This document shows, in pieces, positions 1 to 7,679 of a DNA stretch of 47,298 nt. The number at the start of each line of letters is the position of its first letter. The stretch's first letter is position 1. Under the pieces are notes generated by a model. The model was not told the origin of the DNA. It saw only the letters and a program-made list of their open reading frames with translations, and did not search any database. The translations under genes and the position numbers were made by a program. The stretch is from Rickettsia typhi (GTDB lineage Bacteria; Pseudomonadota; Alphaproteobacteria; Rickettsiales; UBA1997). The stretch is from the NCBI GenBank assembly GCA_945862535.1, contig CAMAYG010000012.1:1-47298 (forward strand), read 5' to 3'.

Positions 1-260
1 TTTATTAACTTGCAAGGCTTTATTTGAGATTTATTTGACGAGTTTTTGTGTTTTTAGCAAAAATCCCTGTCTTTATGTTCCTATCTTTATGTTGCAAAGC
101 TAAGCTTTTGATTTGTAAGTTTTATTAGTCTTTTAAAATTAAATGCCAGCAAAATTAAATGCCAGACTTTCCATAAAGATGTTGACTTTTATTTTGCCGA
201 TAATTATATTCCTTTCATTAGCACTCGTAAAGCTAATTTAATTAACAACACCGTTAAAAA
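1..260. other. AT-rich leader region without a recognisable gene
   Basis: No convincing reading frame or RNA gene is visible. A frame open from base 2 to about base 106 is too short and featureless to call as the tail of an upstream gene. Two short tandem duplications are visible: a 10-bp unit (tctttatgtt) at 70-79 and 84-93, and a 15-bp unit (aaaattaaatgccag) at 135-149 and 151-165. The region presumably carries the promoter of the MORN-like gene that starts at 261, but I cannot place -35 and -10 boxes with confidence. Confidence 0.5.
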
Positions 261-1211
261 ATGAAAAACACCCAACAAAATCCTCATGGCATCCATGATG
301 CCTATAAAGAAATAGCCATATCTAATGACACAAAAATTTCAGGCAATTTCGATGCCAAAACCAATGGTCTTATCTTAGGAAATCCTTATCAAATTTTTCA
401 AGGCAATAATATAACTTACAGCGGGTGCCTAAGAGCAGATTCCGAAGGGCTTAAGTTTCATGGACAAGGCTGTTACTATCTAAACAATCTAACGTTCCAA
501 GGCAAATTTATTAACAACAAACCAGACGCGAAAAGTCAATTTAATGTAAATTCGACTACTGACAATGGTTTTTTGATTTACCAAGGCTCAATCAATTGTT
601 TTTTCCAGCAACATGGTTTTGGCACCTTATTTTCTCAAAGTGGCTCCAATATTTTTAGCGCTAGCGGAATATTTTGCAACGGCGATTATTTGCCAAATTT
701 GCAATATGACATAAAAAAGAACGGCTTATTAATTTATCGAGGCCAGATAAAGGTTGAAAATTTAAAAACAGCAATACTAAATCATTCGCTAAAAAGCAAT
801 GCAGATAAAGTAGAAAAAGGCGATTCTGTGTTTTTATTTCACGGAGAAGGAGCTTTTTATAAAGATCAAAAGATTTTCAAAGGCAGGTTTGTCGATGGCA
901 TTCCAGATCGAGAAGTAATATTTGAAATAGAATGTTGCGATAGCAAGTTAAAATATAATTCGAAGCTAACCAATAATTTTGAATTAACTATCCCAAATCA
1001 AGAATTTTTGGCAACTCATCCGCAAGACAATAGCCAAGAAGAAGAGGAGTTAAAATGGCAAAAGTGCAAAGAGAAGCTTGCCGATGGAACTTTTGCTTTT
1101 AAAGGCGATTCACTGATGATTGTCAATAAAGATAGTAAAATAAACAATTTTATAAACCCAAAAAGCAGTGCCAATATAGCAACAAATAAGCAAATAAATA
1201 AAATTTTATAG
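261..1211 (+). CDS. Degenerate MORN-repeat-like protein, 316 aa
   Basis: A hydrophilic, glycine- and aromatic-rich protein without an obvious signal peptide or membrane segment. Repeated short glycine motifs of the MORN type recur: FHGQG at residues 66-70, QHGFG at 117-121 and FHGEG at 193-197, each followed by an aromatic-rich strand and a GxF or GxFxxG turn. MORN repeats normally read as YxGxWxxGxxHGxG; here the consensus is eroded, so this is a family-level inference and not a certain assignment. MORN proteins often scaffold membranes or act as secreted effectors in host-associated bacteria, which is only a possibility here. The gene is convergent with uup, with four bases between the stops. 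It starts at the first ATG of the frame. Confidence 0.6.
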   Translation: MKNTQQNPHGIHDAYKEIAISNDTKISGNFDAKTNGLILGNPYQIFQGNNITYSGCLRADSEGLKFHGQGCYYLNNLTFQGKFINNKPDAKSQFNVNSTTDNGFLIYQGSINCFFQQHGFGTLFSQSGSNIFSASGIFCNGDYLPNLQYDIKKNGLLIYRGQIKVENLKTAILNHSLKSNADKVEKGDSVFLFHGEGAFYKDQKIFKGRFVDGIPDREVIFEIECCDSKLKYNSKLTNNFELTIPNQEFLATHPQDNSQEEEELKWQKCKEKLADGTFAFKGDSLMIVNKDSKINNFINPKSSANIATNKQINKIL

Positions 1212-1215
1212 TCTA

Positions 1216-3099
1216 TTATTCTAATTTTGTCCAAGTTTCTTCTAGCTTTTCTAGTTGCTTTTGTTGCAAAACTATTTCTTTGCTTATTTCTTGTATTTCG
1301 TTCTTGTTTTTGCTTTGTTGCATTAAATTAGTTAGATTGGCAATTTTTTGCTCTGCAGTGTCTATTTTAGCCAATATTTGAACGATTTTTTGCTTTCTGG
1401 TGTTATCGCTAATGTTGCTTATTGCCTTATCTTTTGGCTTTGTTGCATTAAAATCGTTAAAATTTTGCTCTTCTTTTTTATCTATTGCATTGCGGTTATT
1501 TTCTTTTGCAAGAGGCAAGTGGTATTGTTCTTTATATTTTAGATAATCGCTGTAGCCACCAATATTGTTAAAAACAACACCATCGCCTTCAAATGCCAAG
1601 ACACTAGTAGCAATATTGTCGAGAAAATCACGATCATGGCTTACAACGAGTAAACTTCCCTGATAATTAACTAAATATTCTTGCAAAATATCTAGGCTGT
1701 CCATGTCGAGATCGTTAGTTGGTTCGTCTAGAATTAACAAATTACCAGGATTGGCAAAGCTTTTGGCAAGTAGCAACCTATTTTGCTGACCGCCAGAAAG
1801 GCTACCGCAAACAGCATCTAAATCTTTGGGGTCAAAAAGGAAATCTTGTAAATAACCGCAAATATGTTTTGTTTTGCCATTGGCAAGGCGAACATAATCT
1901 CCGCCAGAATCGCATAAGATTTCTTTGATTGTGGCTGTTGGGTTTATCTTGCTTCTTTGCTGGTCAAAATATGTTATATTAAGGTTAATTGCTGTCTTAA
2001 CCGTGCCCGAGTCCGGAAAAGCTTCCTTGGTTATCATTTTTAAGAAAGTAGATTTGCCACTGCCGTTGCGACCAATAATGCCAATCTTTTCGCCACTGAT
2101 AATTTTTAAAGAAAAATTGTTAAGAATTTTTTTATCGTTAAAAATTTTGCCTTCCGCCTCTTTTCCCGAGGTGTTTTGCCATATCTTGCTAACATTGTGA
2201 AAATTTACTACAATCTGCGAATTATCTTCGCATTCCTCGTGCTGGTGGATTTTAATTTTATTACGATTGCCAGAGACGATTCTTTTTTTTTCGTTTAATT
2301 TGCTTCGCAGTTCTTCTAGGTAGTGTAATCTTCCTACATTTCTTTTCCTTCTTCCGGTGACTCCTGTTTGTAGCCACGAGCTTTCTAGATCGACCTTTTT
2401 ATTAAGATTCTGCATTTCTCGATTCTCTTGCTCTATAATGGAATTAGACCATTCGTCGAAGTTTTCGTAGCCATGGTTGTTGATTTTAATATCGCCAACC
2501 CTAAGCCAGAAGATTTTATTTGAAACTTTGGCAAGAAAGGCTCTATCGTGGCTAATTATTACTAAAGCACCGCGGTATTTTCTTAGGTAGTTTTCTAGCC
2601 AGTTAATTAGCTCTATATCAAGGTGATTTGTTGGCTCGTCAAGTAGTAAAATATCTGGTGATGCCAATAAGGATTTTGCTAAATTGACCCTTTTAATTTG
2701 TCCGCCAGAAATATTACTACACAATTGATGTGTTTCTAGCATTAGTTCGCTACAAATATTATCTATCAAATACTGCTTGTGATCTAGGTGTTCCTCTTCG
2801 TGCTGGCTATTTTCTTTTATAGAATCTTTTAAATATTCTAAAATAGTTAAATCTTTAGGAAGTTTTTCATCTTGTAATAAATAGCCAATTTTGCTATTTG
2901 GCATTTGCCATCTTTCTCCGCTGTCTATTTCTACAGTGTCTGCAATGGCATTCATTAAAGTGGTTTTGCCAACCCCATTTTTGCCAATTAAGCAAATTTT
3001 ATCATTAGGAAAAATGGTTAAGTTAAGATTTTCGAATAAAGTCTTTTTGGCAAATGAGATATGTGCATTTCTGAGGCTAAAAATAGGGTAATTTGCCAT
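1216..3099 (-). CDS. uup: ABC-F family ATPase, Uup type
   Basis: A soluble tandem-ATPase protein of 627 aa with no membrane segments. The first cassette has Walker A GKNGVGKT (residues 39-46), signature SGGQIKR (131-137) and Walker B LLLDEPTNHLD (about 151-161). The second has Walker A GRNGSGKS (343-350), signature LSGGQQNR and Walker B LLILDEPTNDLD. A C-terminal helical coiled-coil, roughly 560-627, is what separates Uup from EttA and other ABC-F members. ABC-F proteins act at the ribosome; Uup is also linked to DNA structure and transposon excision stability. The gene lies nine bases downstream of the phytochelatin-synthase-like gene on the same strand, so the two are probably cotranscribed. 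The two cassettes and tail are complete. Confidence 0.9.
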   Translation of the reverse strand: MANYPIFSLRNAHISFAKKTLFENLNLTIFPNDKICLIGKNGVGKTTLMNAIADTVEIDSGERWQMPNSKIGYLLQDEKLPKDLTILEYLKDSIKENSQHEEEHLDHKQYLIDNICSELMLETHQLCSNISGGQIKRVNLAKSLLASPDILLLDEPTNHLDIELINWLENYLRKYRGALVIISHDRAFLAKVSNKIFWLRVGDIKINNHGYENFDEWSNSIIEQENREMQNLNKKVDLESSWLQTGVTGRRKRNVGRLHYLEELRSKLNEKKRIVSGNRNKIKIHQHEECEDNSQIVVNFHNVSKIWQNTSGKEAEGKIFNDKKILNNFSLKIISGEKIGIIGRNGSGKSTFLKMITKEAFPDSGTVKTAINLNITYFDQQRSKINPTATIKEILCDSGGDYVRLANGKTKHICGYLQDFLFDPKDLDAVCGSLSGGQQNRLLLAKSFANPGNLLILDEPTNDLDMDSLDILQEYLVNYQGSLLVVSHDRDFLDNIATSVLAFEGDGVVFNNIGGYSDYLKYKEQYHLPLAKENNRNAIDKKEEQNFNDFNATKPKDKAISNISDNTRKQKIVQILAKIDTAEQKIANLTNLMQQSKNKNEIQEISKEIVLQQKQLEKLEETWTKLE

Positions 3100-3108
3100 G
3101 TTAATTTG

Positions 3109-4101
3109 TTATTTTGTGATTAATATAAAGCCTCGATAAGATGCCCCGTCTAGACTATGCATCGCTTGATAAAACTTAGTTAAGTCGACCCATTGCCACT
3201 TATTTTTATGGGTTGCAACATCGAGAATAAGCAATCTGTCGGAATCTTGATCGTATGCAACAATAGGTGAAATATGGCCGGAGGTTTTGTTGTTAATAAG
3301 ATATCCGTCGAAATTTGCTACCAAGAATCGAGTTTCGTCTTGCAAAACATCTTTTAGTGTCTCTCTAAAATGATCGATTGATTTTTCGTTAAAAGTTTCG
3401 ACAAAATATATTCGTGTTTTTAAGCCGTGAATCTTTGTGAGAATCGTTGCAAAATCTTGTAAATTAAGGCCTGGATCGAATTTTTTAGTTGATTGAAGTG
3501 GCTGTTGGTAGTTAATTATTTTACGATCTTTAATTTTGTCGGTCGCTTCATTTAGAAAATTAATCTGCGAATAAAGATTGAATTTAATGATTCCGCCACC
3601 ATCTTCCAAAGGTTTATGAATCGATAAATCTGGTTGATTTTCTATTTTGCCGTAGTTGATGGCATTAAGAATAGTTACTGCCGTTGCAATACCGCAATAT
3701 GCGGGGTTGATTTGTGGCTCAAAAAAGTTAATTAATTGATAAAAATCGTTATTATATTTGCTTTTTGCGATTATTTGCCTTCCTTCTTCGCTGTAAAAAT
3801 CAACATTACTGCGGGCATTAATGTTATTGTTGTGGTCGATTAAACCTTTGGCAATTGTCAAAGATTCTCCTGCTTGCGTTTTTTCGTTTTGCTCTAGCTT
3901 GCTAGGCTCTTGCTGATTTAAGCTTGTTATATCTGTTAAGATTTCTTTACCTGTTAAATTTGGTAAATTGGCTTTTACAACATTTGTCGAGATAGTAAAA
4001 AAAAGAAAAACAACAGTTGCTAAAAATTTAATTACTATTTTACTGCCAATGTTCTTCTTTTTTTGAATTTTATTTAGGTATTTTATGCGGTTAATCTTCA
4101 T
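3109..4101 (-). CDS. Secreted phytochelatin-synthase-like cysteine peptidase
   Basis: A 330-aa protein of the phytochelatin synthase (PF05023-type) papain-fold family, which acts on glutathione by gamma-Glu-Cys hydrolysis or transpeptidation. The full catalytic triad is visible: Cys136 in AYCGIATA, His276 in GHISPI and Asp294 in LILDVA. An N-terminal basic stretch followed by a hydrophobic segment (about residues 22-43, ending near VVKAN) looks like a signal peptide or anchor, so the enzyme probably acts outside the cytoplasm. Bacterial homologues usually lack the variable metal-sensing C-terminal domain, and this one ends right after the catalytic domain. It precedes uup with a nine-base gap. 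The upstream region is shared with divergent dut. Substrate and metal dependence cannot be read from the sequence. Confidence 0.85.
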   Translation of the reverse strand: MKINRIKYLNKIQKKKNIGSKIVIKFLATVVFLFFTISTNVVKANLPNLTGKEILTDITSLNQQEPSKLEQNEKTQAGESLTIAKGLIDHNNNINARSNVDFYSEEGRQIIAKSKYNNDFYQLINFFEPQINPAYCGIATAVTILNAINYGKIENQPDLSIHKPLEDGGGIIKFNLYSQINFLNEATDKIKDRKIINYQQPLQSTKKFDPGLNLQDFATILTKIHGLKTRIYFVETFNEKSIDHFRETLKDVLQDETRFLVANFDGYLINNKTSGHISPIVAYDQDSDRLLILDVATHKNKWQWVDLTKFYQAMHSLDGASYRGFILITK

Positions 4102-4190
4102 AAGCTTTTGGCGATATATTTTAAGGTTAAGGCTTGTTATTTGTTGCTTGATATATTAAAAGAATAAATTAGTAAAATATCAATAAAAAA

Positions 4191-4208
4191 GTCAATATTT
4201 TTATTGAC
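4191..4208. promoter_or_regulatory. Palindrome overlapping divergent -35 boxes (dut / PCS-like)
   Basis: GTCAATA (4191-4197) and TATTGAC (4202-4208) form a perfect 7-bp dyad with a four-T spacer. On the plus strand the right arm gives TTGACA (4204-4209), followed after 18 bases by TTATCT (4228-4233), a plausible promoter for dut. On the minus strand the left arm gives TTGACT facing the PCS-like gene. The symmetrical overlap suggests shared control by one dimeric regulator or simply back-to-back promoters. Confidence 0.4.
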
Positions 4209-4267
4209 AAATAGCGGTTTTTTTAAATTATCTAATTTTGTTAAATTTATAAACTTTACCCAATAAA

Positions 4268-4714
4268 ATGTCGACAATCAAAATAAAGCCACTAATTCCA
4301 CTAGAAAATTTTAATGTTCCAAGCTATCAAACATCTGGCAGTGCGGGTTTCGATCTATATGCTGTAATTAAAGAGCCTGTTATTATTAAAAGCGGAGAAT
4401 GGAAGCTTATTCCAACTGGTATGGCGATAGAGTTAGATTGTGGTTTCGAGGCTCAAATAAGGCCAAGGTCTGGTCTTGCTCTAAAAAACGGTGTCACGGT
4501 ATTAAATAGTCCGGGGACAATAGATTCGGACTATCGTGGCGAGATTGCGGTAATTCTAATTAATCATTCAAAGGTCGATTTTACAATAACGAACAATATG
4601 AGAATTGCCCAAATGGTAATTGCACCTTGTTTAAATGCCAAGATAGAGCTTGTTAGCGATTTAGTTACAACGGAAAGAGGTCTTGGTGGCTTCGGATCTA
4701 CTGGTACCCACTAA
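4268..4714 (+). CDS. dut: dUTP diphosphatase (dUTPase)
   Basis: Trimeric dUTPase, 148 aa, normal length, which hydrolyses dUTP to dUMP and pyrophosphate to keep uracil out of DNA and supply dTMP synthesis. All five family motifs are present: AGFDLYA (26-32), RPRSG (65-69), [11 protein letters not shown] (83-93, with the catalytic Asp86), RIAQMV (112-117) and the C-terminal [10 protein letters not shown] lid (137-146). It is the first gene of a tight plus-strand operon; rpiB begins seven bases after its stop. A likely TTGACA-type promoter lies 60 bases upstream. Confidence 0.97.
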   Translation: MSTIKIKPLIPLENFNVPSYQTSGSAGFDLYAVIKEPVIIKSGEWKLIPTGMAIELDCGFEAQIRPRSGLALKNGVTVLNSPGTIDSDYRGEIAVILINHSKVDFTITNNMRIAQMVIAPCLNAKIELVSDLVTTERGLGGFGSTGTH

Positions 4715-4721
4715 AATAATA

Positions 4722-5228
4722 ATGAAAAAACCTTGTCACAGAACAATAGCCATCGCATCAGATCATGCCGGCTATCAGCTAAAGGAAAAAATAATCACTT
4801 TTCTCGATAGTAAAAAGGAAGAATTGGCTATTAGTCAAATACACGATCTTGGTTGCGATAACGATTCTAGCTCTGTCGATTATCCAGATTATGCTAATAA
4901 ATTGGCAAATAATATTATCGAAAGCGATAATAGCAAAGCTAAAGATTCTCTATCTGCCACACAACATAAAGAAAATTTTGGTATTTTGATTTGTGGCAGT
5001 GGAATAGGGATAAGCATTGCCGCTAATAGATTTAAAAAAATTCGAGCCGCTCTTTGCCTCAATGTTAAAATGGCAAAATTGTCTCGTCAACACAATAATG
5101 CCAATGTTTTGTGCCTTGGAGCAAGGATTGTTAGCGAAAAAACAGCAATCAACATTGTAAAATCTTTTATTACCAACAAATTCCTTGGAGATCGTCATGA
5201 GTCAAGAGTTAGAAAACTCGAACAATAA
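4722..5228 (+). CDS. rpiB: Ribose-5-phosphate isomerase B
   Basis: RpiB/LacA-LacB family isomerase, 168 aa, interconverting ribose 5-phosphate and ribulose 5-phosphate in the non-oxidative pentose phosphate pathway. Seen: IASDHAGYQLK near the N-terminus (Asp14, His15), the catalytic cysteine and phosphate loop CGSGIGIS (Cys91 onward), and HNNANVLCLGAR (124-135). The start at 4722 (ATGAAAAAACC) fits the family N-terminus; the same frame is open upstream inside dut but that extension has no homologous residues. A 20-residue insertion rich in Ser, Lys and Asn (about 65-85) makes it longer than the usual 145-150 aa. It overlaps the start of trmB by 32 bases. Confidence 0.95.
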   Translation: MKKPCHRTIAIASDHAGYQLKEKIITFLDSKKEELAISQIHDLGCDNDSSSVDYPDYANKLANNIIESDNSKAKDSLSATQHKENFGILICGSGIGISIAANRFKKIRAALCLNVKMAKLSRQHNNANVLCLGARIVSEKTAINIVKSFITNKFLGDRHESRVRKLEQ

Positions 5229-5925
5229 TAAAATTAGTAAAAAATCTAAAGTTCGTCCAATTCGTAGCTATGGCAGAATCAAGAGCCGTAAATTGTCTAA
5301 TTACAAAAAAGATCTCCTAAGTAACTTCTTGCCAAATTTATTGGTTAAAGATTGTCAAGAGCTAGAGCCTCTTATCGCAAAAGGTCAATTTGATAGCAAT
5401 ATCCTCGAAATCGGCTCGGGCTTTGGCGATTTTATTATTGCTAAGTCGCAAAATCAACCGCAAAATTTTTTCTTAGCAGTGGAGCCTCATCTTAACGGCG
5501 TGGTTAGTATTTTGTCTAAAATAGCAGAAAGCTCAATTTCTAACATTAGAATCTCTAACCAAGATGTGCGAGAATTTCTAATTTCTCTTAAAAAACCGCT
5601 GTTTAACCACATATATGTTCTCTTTCCAGATCCGTGGCCAAAAAAGAAGCATAGCAAAAGACGGCTAATCAATAGTCAATTTCTTGATTTTTTGGCAAAT
5701 ATCAGTGTAGATGATGCAGATCTAACTATTGCAACCGATGATGACGAATATAAGGCAATAATAACGGCATCGATTTTACAAAATAATAAGTGGCATTGGA
5801 GCCTAGAAAGCAAAGCAAATTGGCAAGATTTTCCTAAAGATTGGACCAGCACTAAGTATCAAAATAAGGCCGCTGCCGAAGGTAGAAAATCGGCAATTTT
5901 TTTGCTAAAAAAGCCTAGAAGTTAA
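5197..5925 (+). CDS. trmB: tRNA (guanine-N7-)-methyltransferase
   Basis: SAM-dependent methyltransferase forming m7G46 in the variable loop of tRNAs, 242 aa. The SAM-binding glycine loop LEIGSGFGDF lies near residues 70-79 and the family signature FPDPWPKKKHSKRR at about 143-156. ATDDDEY downstream matches the active-site acidic segment. The start is set at the ATG at 5197 because TTGGAG six bases before it makes a good ribosome binding site; a TTG at 5185 would add only four residues. A basic N-terminal tail (KISKKSKVRPIRSYGRIKSRK) is typical of this family in alphaproteobacteria. Third gene of the dut-rpiB-trmB run; translation is probably coupled to rpiB. Confidence 0.95.
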   Translation: MSQELENSNNNKISKKSKVRPIRSYGRIKSRKLSNYKKDLLSNFLPNLLVKDCQELEPLIAKGQFDSNILEIGSGFGDFIIAKSQNQPQNFFLAVEPHLNGVVSILSKIAESSISNIRISNQDVREFLISLKKPLFNHIYVLFPDPWPKKKHSKRRLINSQFLDFLANISVDDADLTIATDDDEYKAIITASILQNNKWHWSLESKANWQDFPKDWTSTKYQNKAAAEGRKSAIFLLKKPRS

Positions 5926-5988
5926 TATCGTTAACAGCTTTTTAAATTTAAACAAACACTAAAAACGAAAAATACAATAATCCAATAT

Positions 5989-6230
5989 GGGACTGTCGCA
6001 AAATCACTCCAATTTACAAATAAATCTTAAGAAATATACAATAATCGCTTGTTAATTAGCTAGTTTATTTAAAATAATAATCAGTTTAAGTCTTGTTTTA
6101 TATAGCTCTAACAAGGTTTCGTAAAAAGTTATTTTAACAAAATTTATCTAGGAATCTATGGATCCTGCAACTTCGTGCAGGATGACGGGGGAGTGTAAAA
6201 GAACTAAGGATTTAAATTTACGACAGGGTC
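5989..6230. mobile_element. MITE-like or IS-remnant element with imperfect terminal inverted repeats
   Basis: The left end GGGACTGTCGCAAAATCA (5989 onward) and the reverse complement of the right end, GACCCTGTCGTAAATT (ending 6230), share a core CTGTCG followed by an A-rich tract, as insertion-sequence ends do. The interior of about 200 bases has no transposase reading frame, so at best this is a non-autonomous element or solo remnant. Target-site duplications cannot be identified with certainty. Assignment to an IS family is not possible from sight. Confidence 0.35.
6162..6183. repeat. Short palindromic repeat hairpin
   Basis: ATCCTGCA (6162-6169) and TGCAGGAT (6176-6183) form a perfect 8-bp stem with a six-base loop, ACTTCG, followed by gacggggga. 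It is much richer in G+C than its surroundings and resembles the dispersed CCTGC...GCAGGATGACG palindromes common between genes in Rickettsiales and some other intracellular bacteria. I saw no second copy in this window, so its status as a dispersed repeat is inferred. Confidence 0.45.
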
Positions 6231-6319
6231 ATTGTTCCTAATAGCTCCTGTAGTCGTTTCCGAGTGATAAGAAAAATGTTTCGAAAAATGCTTCTTGTTG
6301 TGTAATTTTTTAATTAAAA

Positions 6320-7174
6320 CTAATATTTTACATCTGTAAAAAATAAACCATATGGTGGGGCGATTGGACTAATATCTTGGTTCGATCGCCCATTTAACAT
6401 CGCTTTGTTGCCGTTATTATCTATTCGATAATTGCCAATTCTGCCACGAAAATCTGCAATACTAACTTTTCCTATAGCAACCAATACCATTGCTCCAACT
6501 AATGAGCGAACCAAATGGCGGAAAAAAGATCTGCTCTCGATTGTAATTTCAATTACTTCTCCACTCTCCTTAATGTCGATAAAATCTATTTTCCTTAAAT
6601 GATAAAGCTTCGTTGTTAAATCTTGTTCTTTTAATTCTGTTTGCGGTAGAAAGGCGGTAAGATTGGTTTCGTTAATAATGATTTCTGCAACCTGTCTCAT
6701 TAGATCGAGATTGATTTTTTGCGGTATATGCCAAAGCCTCTTGGCATCGATAGTTGGCGGTGCCGAACGATTAAGGATGCGATATAGATATTGTCTTGAT
6801 TTTGCACTAAAACGAGCATGAAAATTTTCATCGACAATATCGCAGGCGATAATTTTTACCATTTCGTTTTTTAGGTAGTGGTTTATTGCCAGCAATACTC
6901 TTTTGGGTTGTGAAAAAAGTGACTCAGCTGTTGCTATGTTTTTGTTATTATCTATTAAGTCGAAATGAGCAATTTGATTAGTGGCATGGACTCCAGCATC
7001 TGTTCTGCCAGCAAAATATAGTTTTGGACTTTGATTGGAAAATTTTTCTATTGCCAACTCGATAGCTTCGGCAATGGAAAGCAGTTTGTTAGGAAATTTG
7101 CTTTTAGAATTCTTTTGGCTTTGCGATCCGCAGTAGTTCGAGCCGTCGTATTCTATTGAAATGCGATAGCGAAT
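6320..7174 (-). CDS. truA: tRNA pseudouridine synthase A (start codon non-canonical)
   Basis: Pseudouridylates positions 38-40 of the tRNA anticodon arm. GRTDAGVHA carries the catalytic aspartate; later landmarks are RQYLYRILN, FRHLVRSLVGAM and a C-terminal APPYGLFF. The conserved N-terminus IRYRISIEYDGSNYCG is encoded immediately upstream of the first ordinary start (a TTG at 7057), but no ATG, GTG or TTG precedes it before the atpF stop codon at 7193-7195, which lies in the same frame. With an ATT start at 7174 the catalytic residue is Asp59, close to its position 60 in E. coli TruA; starting at 7057 would delete the first beta-strand. Candidate starts are the ATT codons at 7174, 7183 or 7189. 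It is the last gene of the F0 cluster and is probably coupled to atpF. Confidence 0.9.
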   Translation of the reverse strand: MRYRISIEYDGSNYCGSQSQKNSKSKFPNKLLSIAEAIELAIEKFSNQSPKLYFAGRTDAGVHATNQIAHFDLIDNNKNIATAESLFSQPKRVLLAINHYLKNEMVKIIACDIVDENFHARFSAKSRQYLYRILNRSAPPTIDAKRLWHIPQKINLDLMRQVAEIIINETNLTAFLPQTELKEQDLTTKLYHLRKIDFIDIKESGEVIEITIESRSFFRHLVRSLVGAMVLVAIGKVSIADFRGRIGNYRIDNNGNKAMLNGRSNQDISPIAPPYGLFFTDVKY

Positions 7175-7192
7175 TGTAGAAATTTTAATTAT

Positions 7193-7672
7193 CTAAATAG
7201 TTGTTTTATTAAGCTTTTCAATGCCATGTTCCAAAAGTTGCTTTTGTTGCTGAATATTTAGATTGAGGCTAAGATATAAATCGACATCCTTAAATGCTTC
7301 GATAATAATTTCCTTCTTTAAGTTAGTTAAAATTTGTTCTTGCTCCTGCTCGAAACGATCGACAATGTTCGAAATCTTCTTCTGATATTCGTTTTGAGCA
7401 TTTATTTTTGCCTGTTCGATAATGTTTTCCGCCGCTTCTTTAGCTTCGTTGATGAGTTTGATATTTTCTTTCTCGATTAGTATTAGCTTTTCTTGCGACA
7501 GTGCTAACTGTTGCTTTGCTTGCTCCAGTTGTGTTTTTGCATTATTAACTGCTAATTCTATTTCTTGAACTTGTGAATTTAAGTTATTTTTGATTTTTGG
7601 TAAGAAAAATTTGATAACTAGGGCTATAAAGCTAATAAATATTACTGCAAGCCAAAACTTTTCGTTAAACAT
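7193..7672 (-). CDS. atpF: ATP synthase F0 subunit b
   Basis: Peripheral-stalk subunit b, 159 aa. One N-terminal membrane helix (about residues 7-24) is followed by a long charged helix rich in Gln, Lys and Glu that dimerises and reaches up to F1. It is the second of two b-type genes here; the preceding one (7680-8117) is b', the arrangement seen in alphaproteobacteria and phototrophs. Seven bases separate the two. Its TAG stop (7193-7195) is followed directly, in the same frame, by the truA coding sequence. Confidence 0.9.
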   Translation of the reverse strand: MFNEKFWLAVIFISFIALVIKFFLPKIKNNLNSQVQEIELAVNNAKTQLEQAKQQLALSQEKLILIEKENIKLINEAKEAAENIIEQAKINAQNEYQKKISNIVDRFEQEQEQILTNLKKEIIIEAFKDVDLYLSLNLNIQQQKQLLEHGIEKLNKTTI

Positions 7673-7679
7673 TTTTGAT

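Larger units (their letters stand above)
5926..6319. other. Gene-free region with remnant of an inverted-repeat element
   Basis: About 390 bases between trmB and truA (tail to tail) contain no supportable gene. An element-like stretch runs from GGGACTGTCGCAAAAT (from 5989) to an imperfect inverted counterpart ending CGACAGGGTC (to 6230), and includes a palindromic hairpin at 6162-6183. The remainder is AT-rich and looks non-coding. No transposase fragment is recognisable. Confidence 0.5.

Noticed and set aside
4683-4721. N-terminal extension of rpiB starting inside dut
   Set aside because: The extra residues show no RpiB similarity, and the ATG at 4722 fits the family N-terminus.
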